A DNA stretch of 64,000 nt from Litoribacterium kuwaitense (GTDB lineage Bacteria > Bacillota > Bacilli > Bacillales > DSM-28697): positions 1 to 64,000 of the forward strand of contig NZ_JAALFC010000013.1 of assembly GCF_011058155.1 (NCBI RefSeq), in the 5' to 3' direction. This document shows positions 7,980-16,881 of this stretch, piece after piece. The translations under genes were made by a program, and so were the position numbers. How positions within the stretch are numbered: position 1 is the stretch's first letter; the number at the start of each line of letters is the position of its first letter. Under the pieces are notes generated by a model. That model was not told the origin of the DNA, ran no database searches, and was given only the letters and a program-made list of their open reading frames with translations.

Positions 7980-9788
7980 CTACGTTTCTAATTGATCGAT
8001 TTTTGCTTTGAGCTGTCTTATCTTTTCGACATGATGTTCTTTGTCAACCTCTGTCATCTTCTCATCAAACGCAATGAGCTGTTCATAAGCGAATTGCAGC
8101 CTTTTTCTTTCTTCTTCCTTCTCGCGATCGGAACGAGGCGGACGCTCATTTGCTTCTTTATACTCTGAAAATGTACCATTGTACACCTCCACTCCAGAGT
8201 CATGTAAAGCAACAATTCGTGTCGCTAAACGTTGGACCATGTAGCGGTCGTGCGAGATGAGTACGATCGTCCCTTGATATGACTGGAGCACGTCCTCGAC
8301 AATTTCTCGTGTCGGTACATCGAGGTAGTTTGTTGGCTCATCAAGCATCAGCACATTTGCCCCGCTAAAATATAGACGGATAAATGCAAGCCGGCATTTC
8401 TCACCCATACTTAATGCTTGCACAGACTTAAAGACATCATCTTTGCGAAAGAGGAAGGACGCTAAGATCGTTCTCGCTTCTGTTTGCGTCATTCCAGGCA
8501 GCTCTAACAGATGATCGAGCAAGGTCACTTCCTCGTTCAACTCCTCCAGCTCTTGGGCAAAAAAACCAATCCGCGTCTGTGGATTAACCGCTACTCTTCC
8601 TTCGTCAGGGAGAAGCTGGGCAGAAAGGATTTTTAAAAGAGTCGATTTACCGCTCCCGTTTTCTCCTAAAATGGCGAGACGATCACCGGTGTGAATGCGC
8701 AGGGTGACATTTGAAAAAATGTCTTTTTCTCCATATGCAAAAGAGACATTTTCCATCCGGACAGGCGACTTCGCAGCGAATGTGTCTGCTTCTAGCTGAA
8801 AGGACACTGTTTCCGTCTCCTGCGGCTTTTCAATCCCCTCGTCGTTGAGCTTCTGTAAAGAAGACAGCTTTGCATGATAGCGTGAGATGTTCTTTTTTGC
8901 CTTACTTCGTAAAAAATCATTTGTTCCTGCTGATTTGTGCGCTTGGCTAAACCATTCGTGATAGCGACGTATGCTTTCCTCTAGCGCTTTCTTTTCTTGC
9001 TGCTCTTTTCGATATTGTGTCTCTTGTGTCCTCTGTTCCACTGCCTTCTGTTCTTTATAAGCTGTATAATTTCCTTGATACAAGGACGTGCCATCAGAGG
9101 TTAATTCGAGTAAAGCATGAGCCGTTTCATCTAAAAAATACCGGTCGTGGGAGACGTAGAGAATCGTCCCCTTAAAATGATTCATCCAATGCGCAAGCTC
9201 ATTCATTCCTTCATGATCTAAATGATTGGTTGGTTCATCCATCAACACAAGCGGCGGATCTTTCAACATGATTTGCGCCCATTGCGTTTTTGTTTTTTGC
9301 CCGCCACTCACCTTATCGTAAGAGACGCCATGAATAGCCTCTGGTAACCCTCTCTTAAGTAAGGCTTGGCGAATGTTTTGCGCTTGGTCGTAGCCTCCTA
9401 ACGATAAAAACGATTCGTAGGCTACTTCATAGCGGTCATATGCGTTCGTATCCTCACGCAAGTCTTGTTCAGCTTGCTGTAATGCTTTATATGCAGCTTG
9501 CCACTTAGGAAAGGCAGCACTAGCGACATCAAACACTGTCCAAGTATGAGGTACGTGTACATGCTGCTGGACGACGCCCCACTCATCTGGTGCAAAAGCT
9601 CTGAAAATGGAACCTTCGTCAACGCCAATGTCGCCGGCAAGTGCTTTAAGTAACGTTGTCTTCCCGACGCCGTTTTGTCCGAAGACCGCCACATGTTGTC
9701 CTTTTGTCAGGGTAAAGGACACATCCTTAAAAACCAGACGTCCATGCCATTCTTTTTTTAAACGATCTACGTGCATGACTGTTTTCAT
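7980..9788 (-). CDS. ABC-F ATPase, probable ribosome-protection protein
   Basis: Soluble ABC-F protein of 602 residues with two ATP-binding cassettes and no membrane segments. Cassette 1 has Walker A GQNGVGKTT (about 37-45), signature VSGGQ and Walker B LVLMDEPTNHLD. Cassette 2 has GENGSGKST, LSMGE and VLMLDEPTNYLD. A charged linker joins them, and a C-terminal helical extension follows. ABC-F proteins act on the ribosome E/P site; some displace antibiotics, others relieve stalling. The attenuator-like leader (9848-10082) with its own promoter is the arrangement found with inducible antibiotic-resistance ABC-F genes, so drug protection is inferred. GGAGGCG precedes the ATG. It is distinct from the YfmR-like gene upstream. 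Which drug, if any, cannot be told. Confidence 0.92.
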   Translation of the reverse strand: MKTVMHVDRLKKEWHGRLVFKDVSFTLTKGQHVAVFGQNGVGKTTLLKALAGDIGVDEGSIFRAFAPDEWGVVQQHVHVPHTWTVFDVASAAFPKWQAAYKALQQAEQDLREDTNAYDRYEVAYESFLSLGGYDQAQNIRQALLKRGLPEAIHGVSYDKVSGGQKTKTQWAQIMLKDPPLVLMDEPTNHLDHEGMNELAHWMNHFKGTILYVSHDRYFLDETAHALLELTSDGTSLYQGNYTAYKEQKAVEQRTQETQYRKEQQEKKALEESIRRYHEWFSQAHKSAGTNDFLRSKAKKNISRYHAKLSSLQKLNDEGIEKPQETETVSFQLEADTFAAKSPVRMENVSFAYGEKDIFSNVTLRIHTGDRLAILGENGSGKSTLLKILSAQLLPDEGRVAVNPQTRIGFFAQELEELNEEVTLLDHLLELPGMTQTEARTILASFLFRKDDVFKSVQALSMGEKCRLAFIRLYFSGANVLMLDEPTNYLDVPTREIVEDVLQSYQGTIVLISHDRYMVQRLATRIVALHDSGVEVYNGTFSEYKEANERPPRSDREKEEERKRLQFAYEQLIAFDEKMTEVDKEHHVEKIRQLKAKIDQLET

Positions 9789-9847
9789 ATGATCGCCTCC
9801 ATTTTAAATTAAGAAACACGCGCCTTCATCTGCTTTTAAGGCCACAC

Positions 9848-9878
9848 AAAAAAGCCCACAGTTCGTACCCTGTGAGCT
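9848..9878 (-). terminator. second leader terminator (attenuator 2)
   Basis: On the minus strand AGCTCACAG and CTGTGGGCT pair (one G-U) around an 8-nt loop and run into six T. It lies 60-90 nt before the ABC-F start codon and downstream of attenuator 1, so transcripts must pass two intrinsic terminators in series. Confidence 0.75.
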
Positions 9879-9902
9879 TCACTACATAAAAAAACGTATG
9901 CC

Positions 9903-9953
9903 AAAAAACCTGTATAACACACAAAAAAATGTGTATTCGTAGAATCTACAGGT
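9903..9953 (-). terminator. first leader terminator (attenuator 1)
   Basis: On the minus strand ACCTGTA (9953-9947) pairs with TACAGGT (9914-9908), with an inner AATACACA/TGTGTGTT stem, then a run of T. Its 5-prime arm can instead pair with CTATAGGTCC at 10060-10051 beside the leader reading frame, so terminator formation and upstream pairing exclude each other. Confidence 0.75.
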
Positions 9954-9961
9954 CCTTTTAT

Positions 9962-10082
9962 GCATACGTATCCTGTCCTTGTGTGATCTCACTGCTTGGC
10001 ACGTGTGCCTGTTTTAAGATAACAAAGAAGAATACGTATGCTTACTTCATGGACCTATAGATCCCTCCGTTCATTCAGAATT
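9962..10082 (-). promoter_or_regulatory. putative ribosome-sensing attenuation leader
   Basis: The 330-nt leader holds a short reading frame (ATG at 10074, stop at 10042, peptide MNGGIYRSMK) that also contains GGAGGG followed by a two-codon frame, ATG AAG TAA (10050-10042). Just after it, GCATACGTATTC (10041-10030) can pair with GGATACGTATGC (9973-9962), which in turn can pair with GCATACGT (9901-9894) beyond attenuator 1. CTATAGGTCC (10060-10051) pairs with GGACCTGTAG (9955-9946). A ribosome held on the short frame would block the first arms and change the folding. Pairings are seen directly; the switching mechanism is inference. Confidence 0.6.
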
Positions 10083-10088
10083 TCCTTT

Positions 10089-10117
10089 ATTTAACCATAA
10101 GAGAAATTGTCTGTCAA
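10089..10117 (-). promoter_or_regulatory. sigma-A promoter of the ABC-F leader
   Basis: TTGACA (10117-10112), a 17-nt spacer and TTAAAT (10094-10089) on the minus strand. The -35 is a perfect consensus and begins 2 nt after the stop codon of the upstream ABC-F gene, so the 7980-9788 gene has its own promoter. The predicted start near 10082 leaves the first leader ATG with almost no 5-prime UTR. Confidence 0.7.
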
Positions 10118-10119
10118 CC

Positions 10120-11997
10120 TCAGTTATCGTCGCTAGCAAGCTGAGCCAGTTCTTCCCATCGCTCATACGCTTTCGTTAAGCGCTCTTCTGTTTCAAGTTG
10201 TTTGGCGTACAATTCCTGTGCTTTTCCAGCGTCATCGCCTGCTTCAGCGACAGCGCTCGTCAGCTGCTCGACCTCTTCTTCCAATAAGGAAATATCGTCC
10301 TCAATTCGTGCCCATTCCTGCTGGTCTAAATAGGACATTTTCTTTCGTTTTTTGTCCCGCTTTATGTCAGGTTTCGCTTCCGAAGCGTTTGTCTTCTCCC
10401 AATGCTCCTGCGCTTCGCGCCATTCTGTATAACCACCCATCAACCGCTCCCACTGCCCATCACCTTTTGCCCACAGGATGTGATCGACAACGCGATCGAG
10501 AAAATAGCGATCGTGCGTCACGGTCACGACGGTACCAGGAAATGCATCGAGATAGCTCTCCAGCACACCGAGAGTTTCTGTATCAAGGTCATTTGTCGGC
10601 TCATCTAAAAACAGGACATTCGGTGCCTGGAGCAAAACATTCAATAAATAGAGCCGTTTTTTCTCGCCACCGGATAAATATCGGATCAATGAACGGTGGG
10701 TCGAACGTGGGAATAAAAAACGCTCGAGCATCTGTTCAGCCGTGACTTCCTCGCCGTCAACCGTGCGGATCACTTCAGCAACCTCCCGCACATAATCAAT
10801 CACCTTCAGATCATCTGGTAGAGGTGGGTGATTTTGTGTGTAAAAGCCTAGGCGTACCGTCGTCCCCATTGAAACGAAGCCTTCATCGGGCGTAAGATCT
10901 CTAGCCAGTAAACGGAGCAGCGTCGTTTTTCCTGCGCCATTTTCTCCGACGATTCCTAAACGTTCATACCTCTGGAGCGACAGACTAAATTGATGAACAA
11001 TAGCACGGTCATCATATGAAAAAGAGATGTTGTCTGCATCGATGACGTCATTACCGAGCCGTTCTACGAGCAAGGGGATTTCTAGGCGTCCGTGTTGTTG
11101 TTTCCCTTGACTACTTTTTAGCGCTTCGATACGATCTTTTCGCGCCTTTTGTTTCGTCGAGCGCGCTCTTGCGCCCCTGTTTAACCATGCCATTTCTCGT
11201 TTTAACAAATTCGCTTGTTTCTTCTGCTTCTCGTCTTCAAGGGCGAGCCGCTCGGCCTTGCCTTCCAAATAAGTCGCATAATTTCCATCGTGTCTATAGA
11301 GATCGCCACCATCCATTTCGAAAATGGTTTCAGCAACTTGATCAAGAAAATAGCGATCGTGCGTGACCATGAGCAAAGCGCCTTCATACGATTTTAAATA
11401 TTTCTCAAGCCATTCCACCGTTTCATGATCTAAATGGTTTGTTGGCTCATCTAAAATGAGCACATCTGCCGGCTGTATAAATGCCCGGGCAAGGGCGACT
11501 CTTTTTAACTGCCCGCCTGACAATTGTTTTACACGAGTAGAAAATTGTCGAACACCAAGCTTCGTCAAAATGGTTTTGGCCTTCACTTGTGCATCCCAAG
11601 CCTCAAGTTCATCCATCTGTGTCTGTGCTTTGAAGAGTTGATCTTGTAACACCTGTGTATTCGGCTCATTTTCCATCGCATGAACGGCTGCTTCATACGC
11701 TTTGACGGCTTTTAAAATCGGAGCATCGCCACGGAAGATATACTCAAACACAGTGATGTCTTCTTCAAAAACAGGATCTTGATCGACAAAAGCCACCGAA
11801 AATTGATTGGCATGAGTGATCGTTCCTTCGTCTGGAGATTCTAGGCCGGCGAGCAAGCGAAGCAGACTAGATTTACCGGTGCCGTTCACACCAACGAGGC
11901 CAATTCGCTCTTTCGATTCAATGGTTAACGCCACATCGTTTAACAACACTTTTTCTCCAAATGATTTATATAAATGCTGTGCAATGAGCAGACTCAT
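10120..11997 (-). CDS. ABC-F ATPase, YfmR/Uup type
   Basis: Soluble twin-cassette ABC-F protein, 625 residues. Cassette 1: GVNGTGKSS near 36-44, LSGGQ, VLILDEPTNHLD. Cassette 2: GENGAGKTT, LSGGE, VLFLDEPTNDLD. The C-terminal 80 residues form a charged coiled coil, the feature of the Uup/YfmR subgroup, and length fits B. subtilis YfmR (about 630). In B. subtilis YfmR helps ribosomes stalled at proline-rich tracts together with EF-P; the same housekeeping role is inferred. AAGGTGG precedes the ATG. No leader structure like that of the neighbouring ABC-F gene was seen, which supports different regulation of the two. Confidence 0.88.
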   Translation of the reverse strand: MSLLIAQHLYKSFGEKVLLNDVALTIESKERIGLVGVNGTGKSSLLRLLAGLESPDEGTITHANQFSVAFVDQDPVFEEDITVFEYIFRGDAPILKAVKAYEAAVHAMENEPNTQVLQDQLFKAQTQMDELEAWDAQVKAKTILTKLGVRQFSTRVKQLSGGQLKRVALARAFIQPADVLILDEPTNHLDHETVEWLEKYLKSYEGALLMVTHDRYFLDQVAETIFEMDGGDLYRHDGNYATYLEGKAERLALEDEKQKKQANLLKREMAWLNRGARARSTKQKARKDRIEALKSSQGKQQHGRLEIPLLVERLGNDVIDADNISFSYDDRAIVHQFSLSLQRYERLGIVGENGAGKTTLLRLLARDLTPDEGFVSMGTTVRLGFYTQNHPPLPDDLKVIDYVREVAEVIRTVDGEEVTAEQMLERFLFPRSTHRSLIRYLSGGEKKRLYLLNVLLQAPNVLFLDEPTNDLDTETLGVLESYLDAFPGTVVTVTHDRYFLDRVVDHILWAKGDGQWERLMGGYTEWREAQEHWEKTNASEAKPDIKRDKKRKKMSYLDQQEWARIEDDISLLEEEVEQLTSAVAEAGDDAGKAQELYAKQLETEERLTKAYERWEELAQLASDDN

Positions 11998-12166
11998 CTG
12001 ACCACCACCTTCATTGTTACTTTATGTGAAATGTTCTACCCTTGTAAAGCGACAGATGCGTTCTCCTGTAAACAAAGCCTTACTCTTTTTACAAGAATAC
12101 GGGTAAGTGAGATTTTAAACGGGTACATTAATGAATAGCTGTCCACCTAAAAAGGAGAACAAATTT

Positions 12167-13978
12167 ATGCTGTCATTTCTTACTGTTATCACCATTGTCA
12201 TCGTACTAGGTATTGTTTCACAATGGCTTGCTTGGCGATTTCGCCTTCCTGCGATTGTCGTGATGGCGGTCGCAGGTCTCTTAATCGGACCAGCTTTCGG
12301 GCTCATCAATCCGGAACAACACTTAGGCGACCTTTTTAATCCGATCATCTCGTTGGCTGTGGCGGTGATTTTATTTGAAGGAAGTCTTCAATTGGATTTT
12401 AGAGAAATCAAGGGGTTACGCCTGCACATTTATCGTATTGTCACCCTCGGCGGTTTGTTGGCTTGGATATTCGGCAGCCTAGCCGCTCATTATGTTGCGG
12501 GTCTATCCTGGGCACTTTCGTTTGTCATCGGTGCCTTATTTATCGTCACTGGTCCTACCGTGATTATCCCTCTATTACGGCAAGCGAAGCTAAAGCCCAG
12601 GCCTGCTTCTGTATTAAAGTGGGAAGGCATTATTGTTGATCCACTTGGCGCGATTCTCGCCGTCTTTGCGTATGAGCTCGTGCCACTATTTTTTCCTATG
12701 AATGGCAATGAAGCTTCTGCTGATGTCCTTACCTTCTTTTTAGGGCTGGTGTTCTCGGTCACAGCTGGCTATTTGTCGGGTCGTGCGCTCACTTGGTTGT
12801 TTACACACGCAAAAATTCCTGAGTTTTTAAAGTCTCCTGTCGTGCTCTCTTTCGTCCTTGCTGTGTTTGCACTGTCTGATGAAATTATGCATGAAATGGG
12901 CTTACTTGCCGTGACGGCGATGGGGCTTACGTTAGCCAATCAGCATAAGGCATCGGTCAAAGACATTCAGCATTTTAAAGAAAACATTTCGATACTACTC
13001 ACTTCGACCATTTTTATTTTACTCACAGCTTCCTTAAACAGGGAGGTTCTGAATGCCATTTTACAATGGCCAATCGTGCTTTTTGTCATCTTGATGCTCT
13101 TCGTCGTCCGCCCGTTATCTATCTGGATTTCTACCATCGGCACAAAATTAACTGCGAAAGAAAAAATACTGATTGGCTGGATCGCGCCGCGCGGTATCGT
13201 CGCCTTAACCGTAGCTGGTTATTTTGCCGAGAGCTTTGCCAAGGATGGGTACCCCGATGCTGAGTTGCTCATTCCGCTCACCTTCGCCCTGTCCTTCGCA
13301 ACCGTCTGCGCCCATGGCTTTTCTATTCAATGGCTTGCTCGAAAACTGCAGCTAGCGAATGAGGAAGGGACAGGTGTTTTATTCGTCGGCAGTAACACCT
13401 TTACAATCAAGTTCGCGGAAGCCTTGTCTACGCACAAGGTGAACGTGCTGATCACAGATACGTCTTGGGAGCGGTTAAGCAGTGCCAGAAGACATGAGCT
13501 GTCAATTCATCAAGGTGAGGTTCTTTCCGATCACTACGATTTTACTTTGGATGTTACGCCTTACGATATCGTTATTTCCGCGACGGAAATTGACTCATAT
13601 AATGCACTCGTCTCTCGTTCCTTCGTTCACGAATTCGGCAGCAACCATTTATATCAAACAAGCTTATATCCACGAGAGCCTTTTGCCCATGAAGAAATGC
13701 CGTCCTCAGTACTGGGACAGCAATTATTTCAAGAAACGCTCCATTTGCGCAAACTTATTTACTTGCTTGAGCATGAAAACTATTCAATCCAGACGATTCA
13801 CCTAACAGAGGACACCCCATTAAAGCCCTACACCGAGGACATCGACGAGCGGACAATACAGTTAGCTGTTTTAAAACCGAACGACCAGCTCTATTTCTTT
13901 ACGAACGATAAACAACCTCATATAGCTCAAGAAGATGTTCTCTTTATGTTGGCGCCCTCTGCAGAATCAAAGGATTAA
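12167..13978 (+). CDS. CPA1-family cation/proton antiporter
   Basis: Membrane antiporter of the monovalent cation:proton antiporter-1 family, 603 residues. About 12 membrane segments occupy residues 1-400, followed by a roughly 200-residue cytoplasmic part that begins with a Rossmann-like GTGVLFVGSN stretch (TrkA-N-like) and may sense nucleotides. The transport core shows TGPTVIIPLL and the acidic motif VDPLGAIL, typical of the exchange site. The likely role is sodium or potassium efflux for pH and salt homeostasis. The ATG at 12167 follows AAAAAGGAG; an in-frame ATG at 12131 includes that ribosome site and is rejected. Its stop overlaps the convergent nucleotidase remnant by 4 nt. Confidence 0.88.
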   Translation: MLSFLTVITIVIVLGIVSQWLAWRFRLPAIVVMAVAGLLIGPAFGLINPEQHLGDLFNPIISLAVAVILFEGSLQLDFREIKGLRLHIYRIVTLGGLLAWIFGSLAAHYVAGLSWALSFVIGALFIVTGPTVIIPLLRQAKLKPRPASVLKWEGIIVDPLGAILAVFAYELVPLFFPMNGNEASADVLTFFLGLVFSVTAGYLSGRALTWLFTHAKIPEFLKSPVVLSFVLAVFALSDEIMHEMGLLAVTAMGLTLANQHKASVKDIQHFKENISILLTSTIFILLTASLNREVLNAILQWPIVLFVILMLFVVRPLSIWISTIGTKLTAKEKILIGWIAPRGIVALTVAGYFAESFAKDGYPDAELLIPLTFALSFATVCAHGFSIQWLARKLQLANEEGTGVLFVGSNTFTIKFAEALSTHKVNVLITDTSWERLSSARRHELSIHQGEVLSDHYDFTLDVTPYDIVISATEIDSYNALVSRSFVHEFGSNHLYQTSLYPREPFAHEEMPSSVLGQQLFQETLHLRKLIYLLEHENYSIQTIHLTEDTPLKPYTEDIDERTIQLAVLKPNDQLYFFTNDKQPHIAQEDVLFMLAPSAESKD

Positions 13979-14504
13979 TTAAAAAAATACTTCTCGACTT
14001 CTTGCCAATTCGCAACGCGTGTAAAGTCATTAATATGATCGTTATGAGGCGCCGCATATAACAAGCCGGTACCTGAAAAAGCCCTCAGCTGTTTAGGGTT
14101 ATCATCAATTAAGTAGTCCGCATGAATAATGCTTTTGTCTCCACAAAAAACAAAATTCTCTTCAGGGAGAAACGGAAAATGCTCCTTCAACCATTGGTAT
14201 TTCGCATCAAAGGATGCAGGGACTTCCATTGCGGCTGTCGCAATAAACACTTCATGCTCTTTGTGCAGTCGCTCAATGACTCTCTGGCTGTCTTCAATGA
14301 CAGGGAGATCACGGAAAAATGACGTATCATTAGATGGACGAAGAGTTGTTCTGTAAAGTTCGGACGAACGTCGTAAATTTTATTTCCCCTAAGCGACTCC
14401 GGCGTAATCGGTTCCTCATCCTGACAGTGTTCATTGCACAGCTCGATGAGTCGCATTCCTGTATCGGCCATGACTTCATCCATATCAATGGCAATTCGTG
14501 TCAT
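13975..14504 (-). pseudogene. 5'(3')-deoxyribonucleotidase-like gene, frameshifted
   Basis: A HAD-superfamily nucleotidase of the NT5C type (YqfW-like) read in two frames. The N-terminal part from the ATG at 14504 (after AAAGGGTGG) has the nucleophile motif IAIDMDEVMADT. After about 14345 the protein continues in another frame as FFRDLPVIEDSQ, then IATAAMEVPASF, CGDKSIIHADYLIDD and on to the C-terminus at 13975. All catalytic blocks are therefore present, but not in one frame. One base lost or gained in 14305-14345 explains it. Either a recent pseudogene or a sequence error. The family dephosphorylates (deoxy)nucleoside monophosphates. Confidence 0.8.
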
Positions 14505-14631
14505 TTTAAACCACCCTTTCCCATTCCTGTTGTGTAACATAGCTTCTTCCATTGTATCATAGATAAGACGAGCAGTTCCTATAGAGCCGCTCGGCTTCTT
14601 TTTTCTATTGCATCGTATGGACGACGGTTTT

Positions 14632-16653
14632 TTACAATTCTAAAAGCAAGGAAGGATCGTTTTCATAACATAACGTTAGATCGTGCAAGGCCCGTGTACA
14701 ACCTACATACAGTAGCTTTGTATGAAAGGGATCATCACGATAATGGTCTTCATCCACATTCGTGAGCAAAACAGCATCAAACTCAAGCCCCTTTGCTAAA
14801 TAGACTGGCATTACAGATATCCCTCCTTCATAGCGATGGTGTTCTGGAGAGATAAGTGTCGCTTGCACCCCTTGTTCTACAAGGGCTTTGTGAATCTGTC
14901 GGGCTTGTTTTTCCGTCCGCGTCAGCACAGCTAAACTCTGGAAGGACTGTGCCTCCTTTTGTTTCACCCACTCAAACGCATAAGTGCTTTGCTTTTTCAT
15001 CACCTTGACCTCTTGCCCGCTTCGAAACACAGGCTCTGCCTGGCGGTCCTTTCCTCCGAGCCGCCGTAAAAAACGATTGGCAAAAGAAACAATTTCGTAC
15101 GTTGAACGATAGCTTCTTTTCATTAAAGACACTTGCGGTGTGACAGAGAAGACTTCATTCAGCTCAGTCCAGCTCTCAACGCCGCTTTTCCCGTAAATCG
15201 CCTGCCCCATGTCCCCTAGAATCGTAAATGAAGCACCTTTAGTCACTTCATTTAATATCTTGATTTGGAATGGCGTGACATCTTGTGCTTCGTCAATCAC
15301 AACATAGTCATAACGCTGCTGGAGCACTCCATTTAGTCGGTAATGAATCAATAATAGTGGCGCCAGGTCACGAACGGCTATTTTCTCTTCATTCATTAAA
15401 CGAGCGTGCTCTTCAGGCAGTAACTGTTTTAATAGCTTCAAATATAATGTAAACGCATCTGTTTCTGGCCAGCTTGCCTTAAAGCTCCTTAGTCTCTGCT
15501 TTGCCTTTTTCTTAAAAGCACGCGCTTTCAACGGTTCAAAAAGGCGAGCCTCCTCGTCAATCCAGTGCTTGATTCGATCATGCAAGCGACGCATTTTGCT
15601 TGCTAACGGCTGTTGCGCTTGCCCTGCTGTCCATTGATTTAATTTTTCAATGGGAAGTGTCTTCCCGTGTCCCGCATCAAAAGGTTTGGCTACAGCAAAA
15701 GCCGTATGCGTCGCTAGCTCCGTTTCCAACTGTTTGCAAAAGGAGAATGACCCTAGGTCGTTTTCGTTTCTCAACTGTTCGTCTTCACTAGACTCAAAGG
15801 TGGCTCGTAGACGAGAAGCGCCTTCCTCTAAAGGGTACGGAAGGTCGAGCTGCGCGAGAGCCCATTCTGTAAACGTCGTTTGTTGTATGTCTCCCACACC
15901 AAGCTCCGGAAGCACGTCCGAAATGTAATCAAGGAACATTTGGTTTGGCGCAAAAATAATCATATGTTCTGCGCGCACTTTTTCACGATATTCATAAAGT
16001 AAATACGCCAGCCGATGAAGCGCCACTGTCGTCTTTCCACTCCCAGCAACGCCTTGAATGATGAGAGGCGCGTTGATCCTTTCGCGAATAATATCATTTT
16101 GTTCGGCTTGAATTGTCGAGACGATATCACGAAGTTTATCATCTTTATTTTCCTCTAACCGATATAAAAGAAATTCATCACCGCCCCCTGAATGGCCTTG
16201 CCCTCGAACGTACGTATCAACCATACGCTGCAATTCTGCTTGTCTGATTAACAGGTTTCGCTTCAAATAAATTTGCCCGTCGACCGGACCTTCTGGGGCC
16301 ACATAATAGGCGTCATCACCTCCGCCTGTAAACCCATAAAATAGACTGGAGACGGGTGCACGCCAATCGATCACGAGCAGTGTGCCGTCTTCCGTGTCGT
16401 CAATGCCTGCTTTTCCAATGTAATAGGCGCGTACGTTGCTTTCTTCATCATTTTTAAAATCGAGACGCCCGAAATACGGTGAGCCCATCGCTCTCCTCAA
16501 TTGCTCTTTTCTCTTTTCGCGGTGATGCTCTAACGCTTGTTCTGTCACATCATCGCCGATATATGGCGGTATCGCCTCTATCTCCTTCAGTTGTTCTTGA
16601 ATATGACCACACGTTACAGACAAATACTGCTTTTCCTCTTCCCATCCAGCCAA
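14632..16653 (-). CDS. HelD-like UvrD-family helicase
   Basis: Superfamily-1 helicase of the HelD/YvgS group, 673 residues (B. subtilis HelD has 774). HelD binds RNA polymerase, pries it from nucleic acid and recycles it. The N-terminal coiled-coil arm is short (about 1-60). The Walker A is GVAGSGKTT at 201-209, Walker B is VVIDEAQDV, and the C-terminal motifs include the helicase block SYRSTYEIVSFANRF and YVGCTRALHDL. The start is TTG at 16653, eight bases after AGGAGG. Compared with classical HelD the protein is about 100 residues shorter, so it may be a paralogue with a different polymerase-contact arm. No partner gene is adjacent. Confidence 0.85.
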   Translation of the reverse strand: MAGWEEEKQYLSVTCGHIQEQLKEIEAIPPYIGDDVTEQALEHHREKRKEQLRRAMGSPYFGRLDFKNDEESNVRAYYIGKAGIDDTEDGTLLVIDWRAPVSSLFYGFTGGGDDAYYVAPEGPVDGQIYLKRNLLIRQAELQRMVDTYVRGQGHSGGGDEFLLYRLEENKDDKLRDIVSTIQAEQNDIIRERINAPLIIQGVAGSGKTTVALHRLAYLLYEYREKVRAEHMIIFAPNQMFLDYISDVLPELGVGDIQQTTFTEWALAQLDLPYPLEEGASRLRATFESSEDEQLRNENDLGSFSFCKQLETELATHTAFAVAKPFDAGHGKTLPIEKLNQWTAGQAQQPLASKMRRLHDRIKHWIDEEARLFEPLKARAFKKKAKQRLRSFKASWPETDAFTLYLKLLKQLLPEEHARLMNEEKIAVRDLAPLLLIHYRLNGVLQQRYDYVVIDEAQDVTPFQIKILNEVTKGASFTILGDMGQAIYGKSGVESWTELNEVFSVTPQVSLMKRSYRSTYEIVSFANRFLRRLGGKDRQAEPVFRSGQEVKVMKKQSTYAFEWVKQKEAQSFQSLAVLTRTEKQARQIHKALVEQGVQATLISPEHHRYEGGISVMPVYLAKGLEFDAVLLTNVDEDHYRDDPFHTKLLYVGCTRALHDLTLCYENDPSLLLEL

Positions 16654-16881
16654 AACGTGCTCCTCCTTTCGATTGCTCTTGTCTAGAGACTCCTTCTATT
16701 GTGCCTCGACAAAAAAAGAAATAGTAGACTTATAGTTTAAAATTTGCTAAGCTATTTAATGTACAAATACCTTCTTTAAATTTACATATTATGGTAATCA
16801 TTGAACAAGTCCACGACGGTCTTGTTTTCTTTTAATTTTATAATGAAAACGAATACATTTCTTTTAGAGGAGGCGTTCCCT

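Noticed and set aside
10218-10745. 175-codon plus-strand frame inside the YfmR-like gene
   Set aside because: Antisense shadow of a well-supported gene, rich in Arg, Ser and His.
16802-16830. AACAAG/CTTGTT hairpin with T-tract before the zinc dehydrogenase
   Set aside because: Stem of only six base pairs with a large loop; could be a weak attenuator, but not enough to call.
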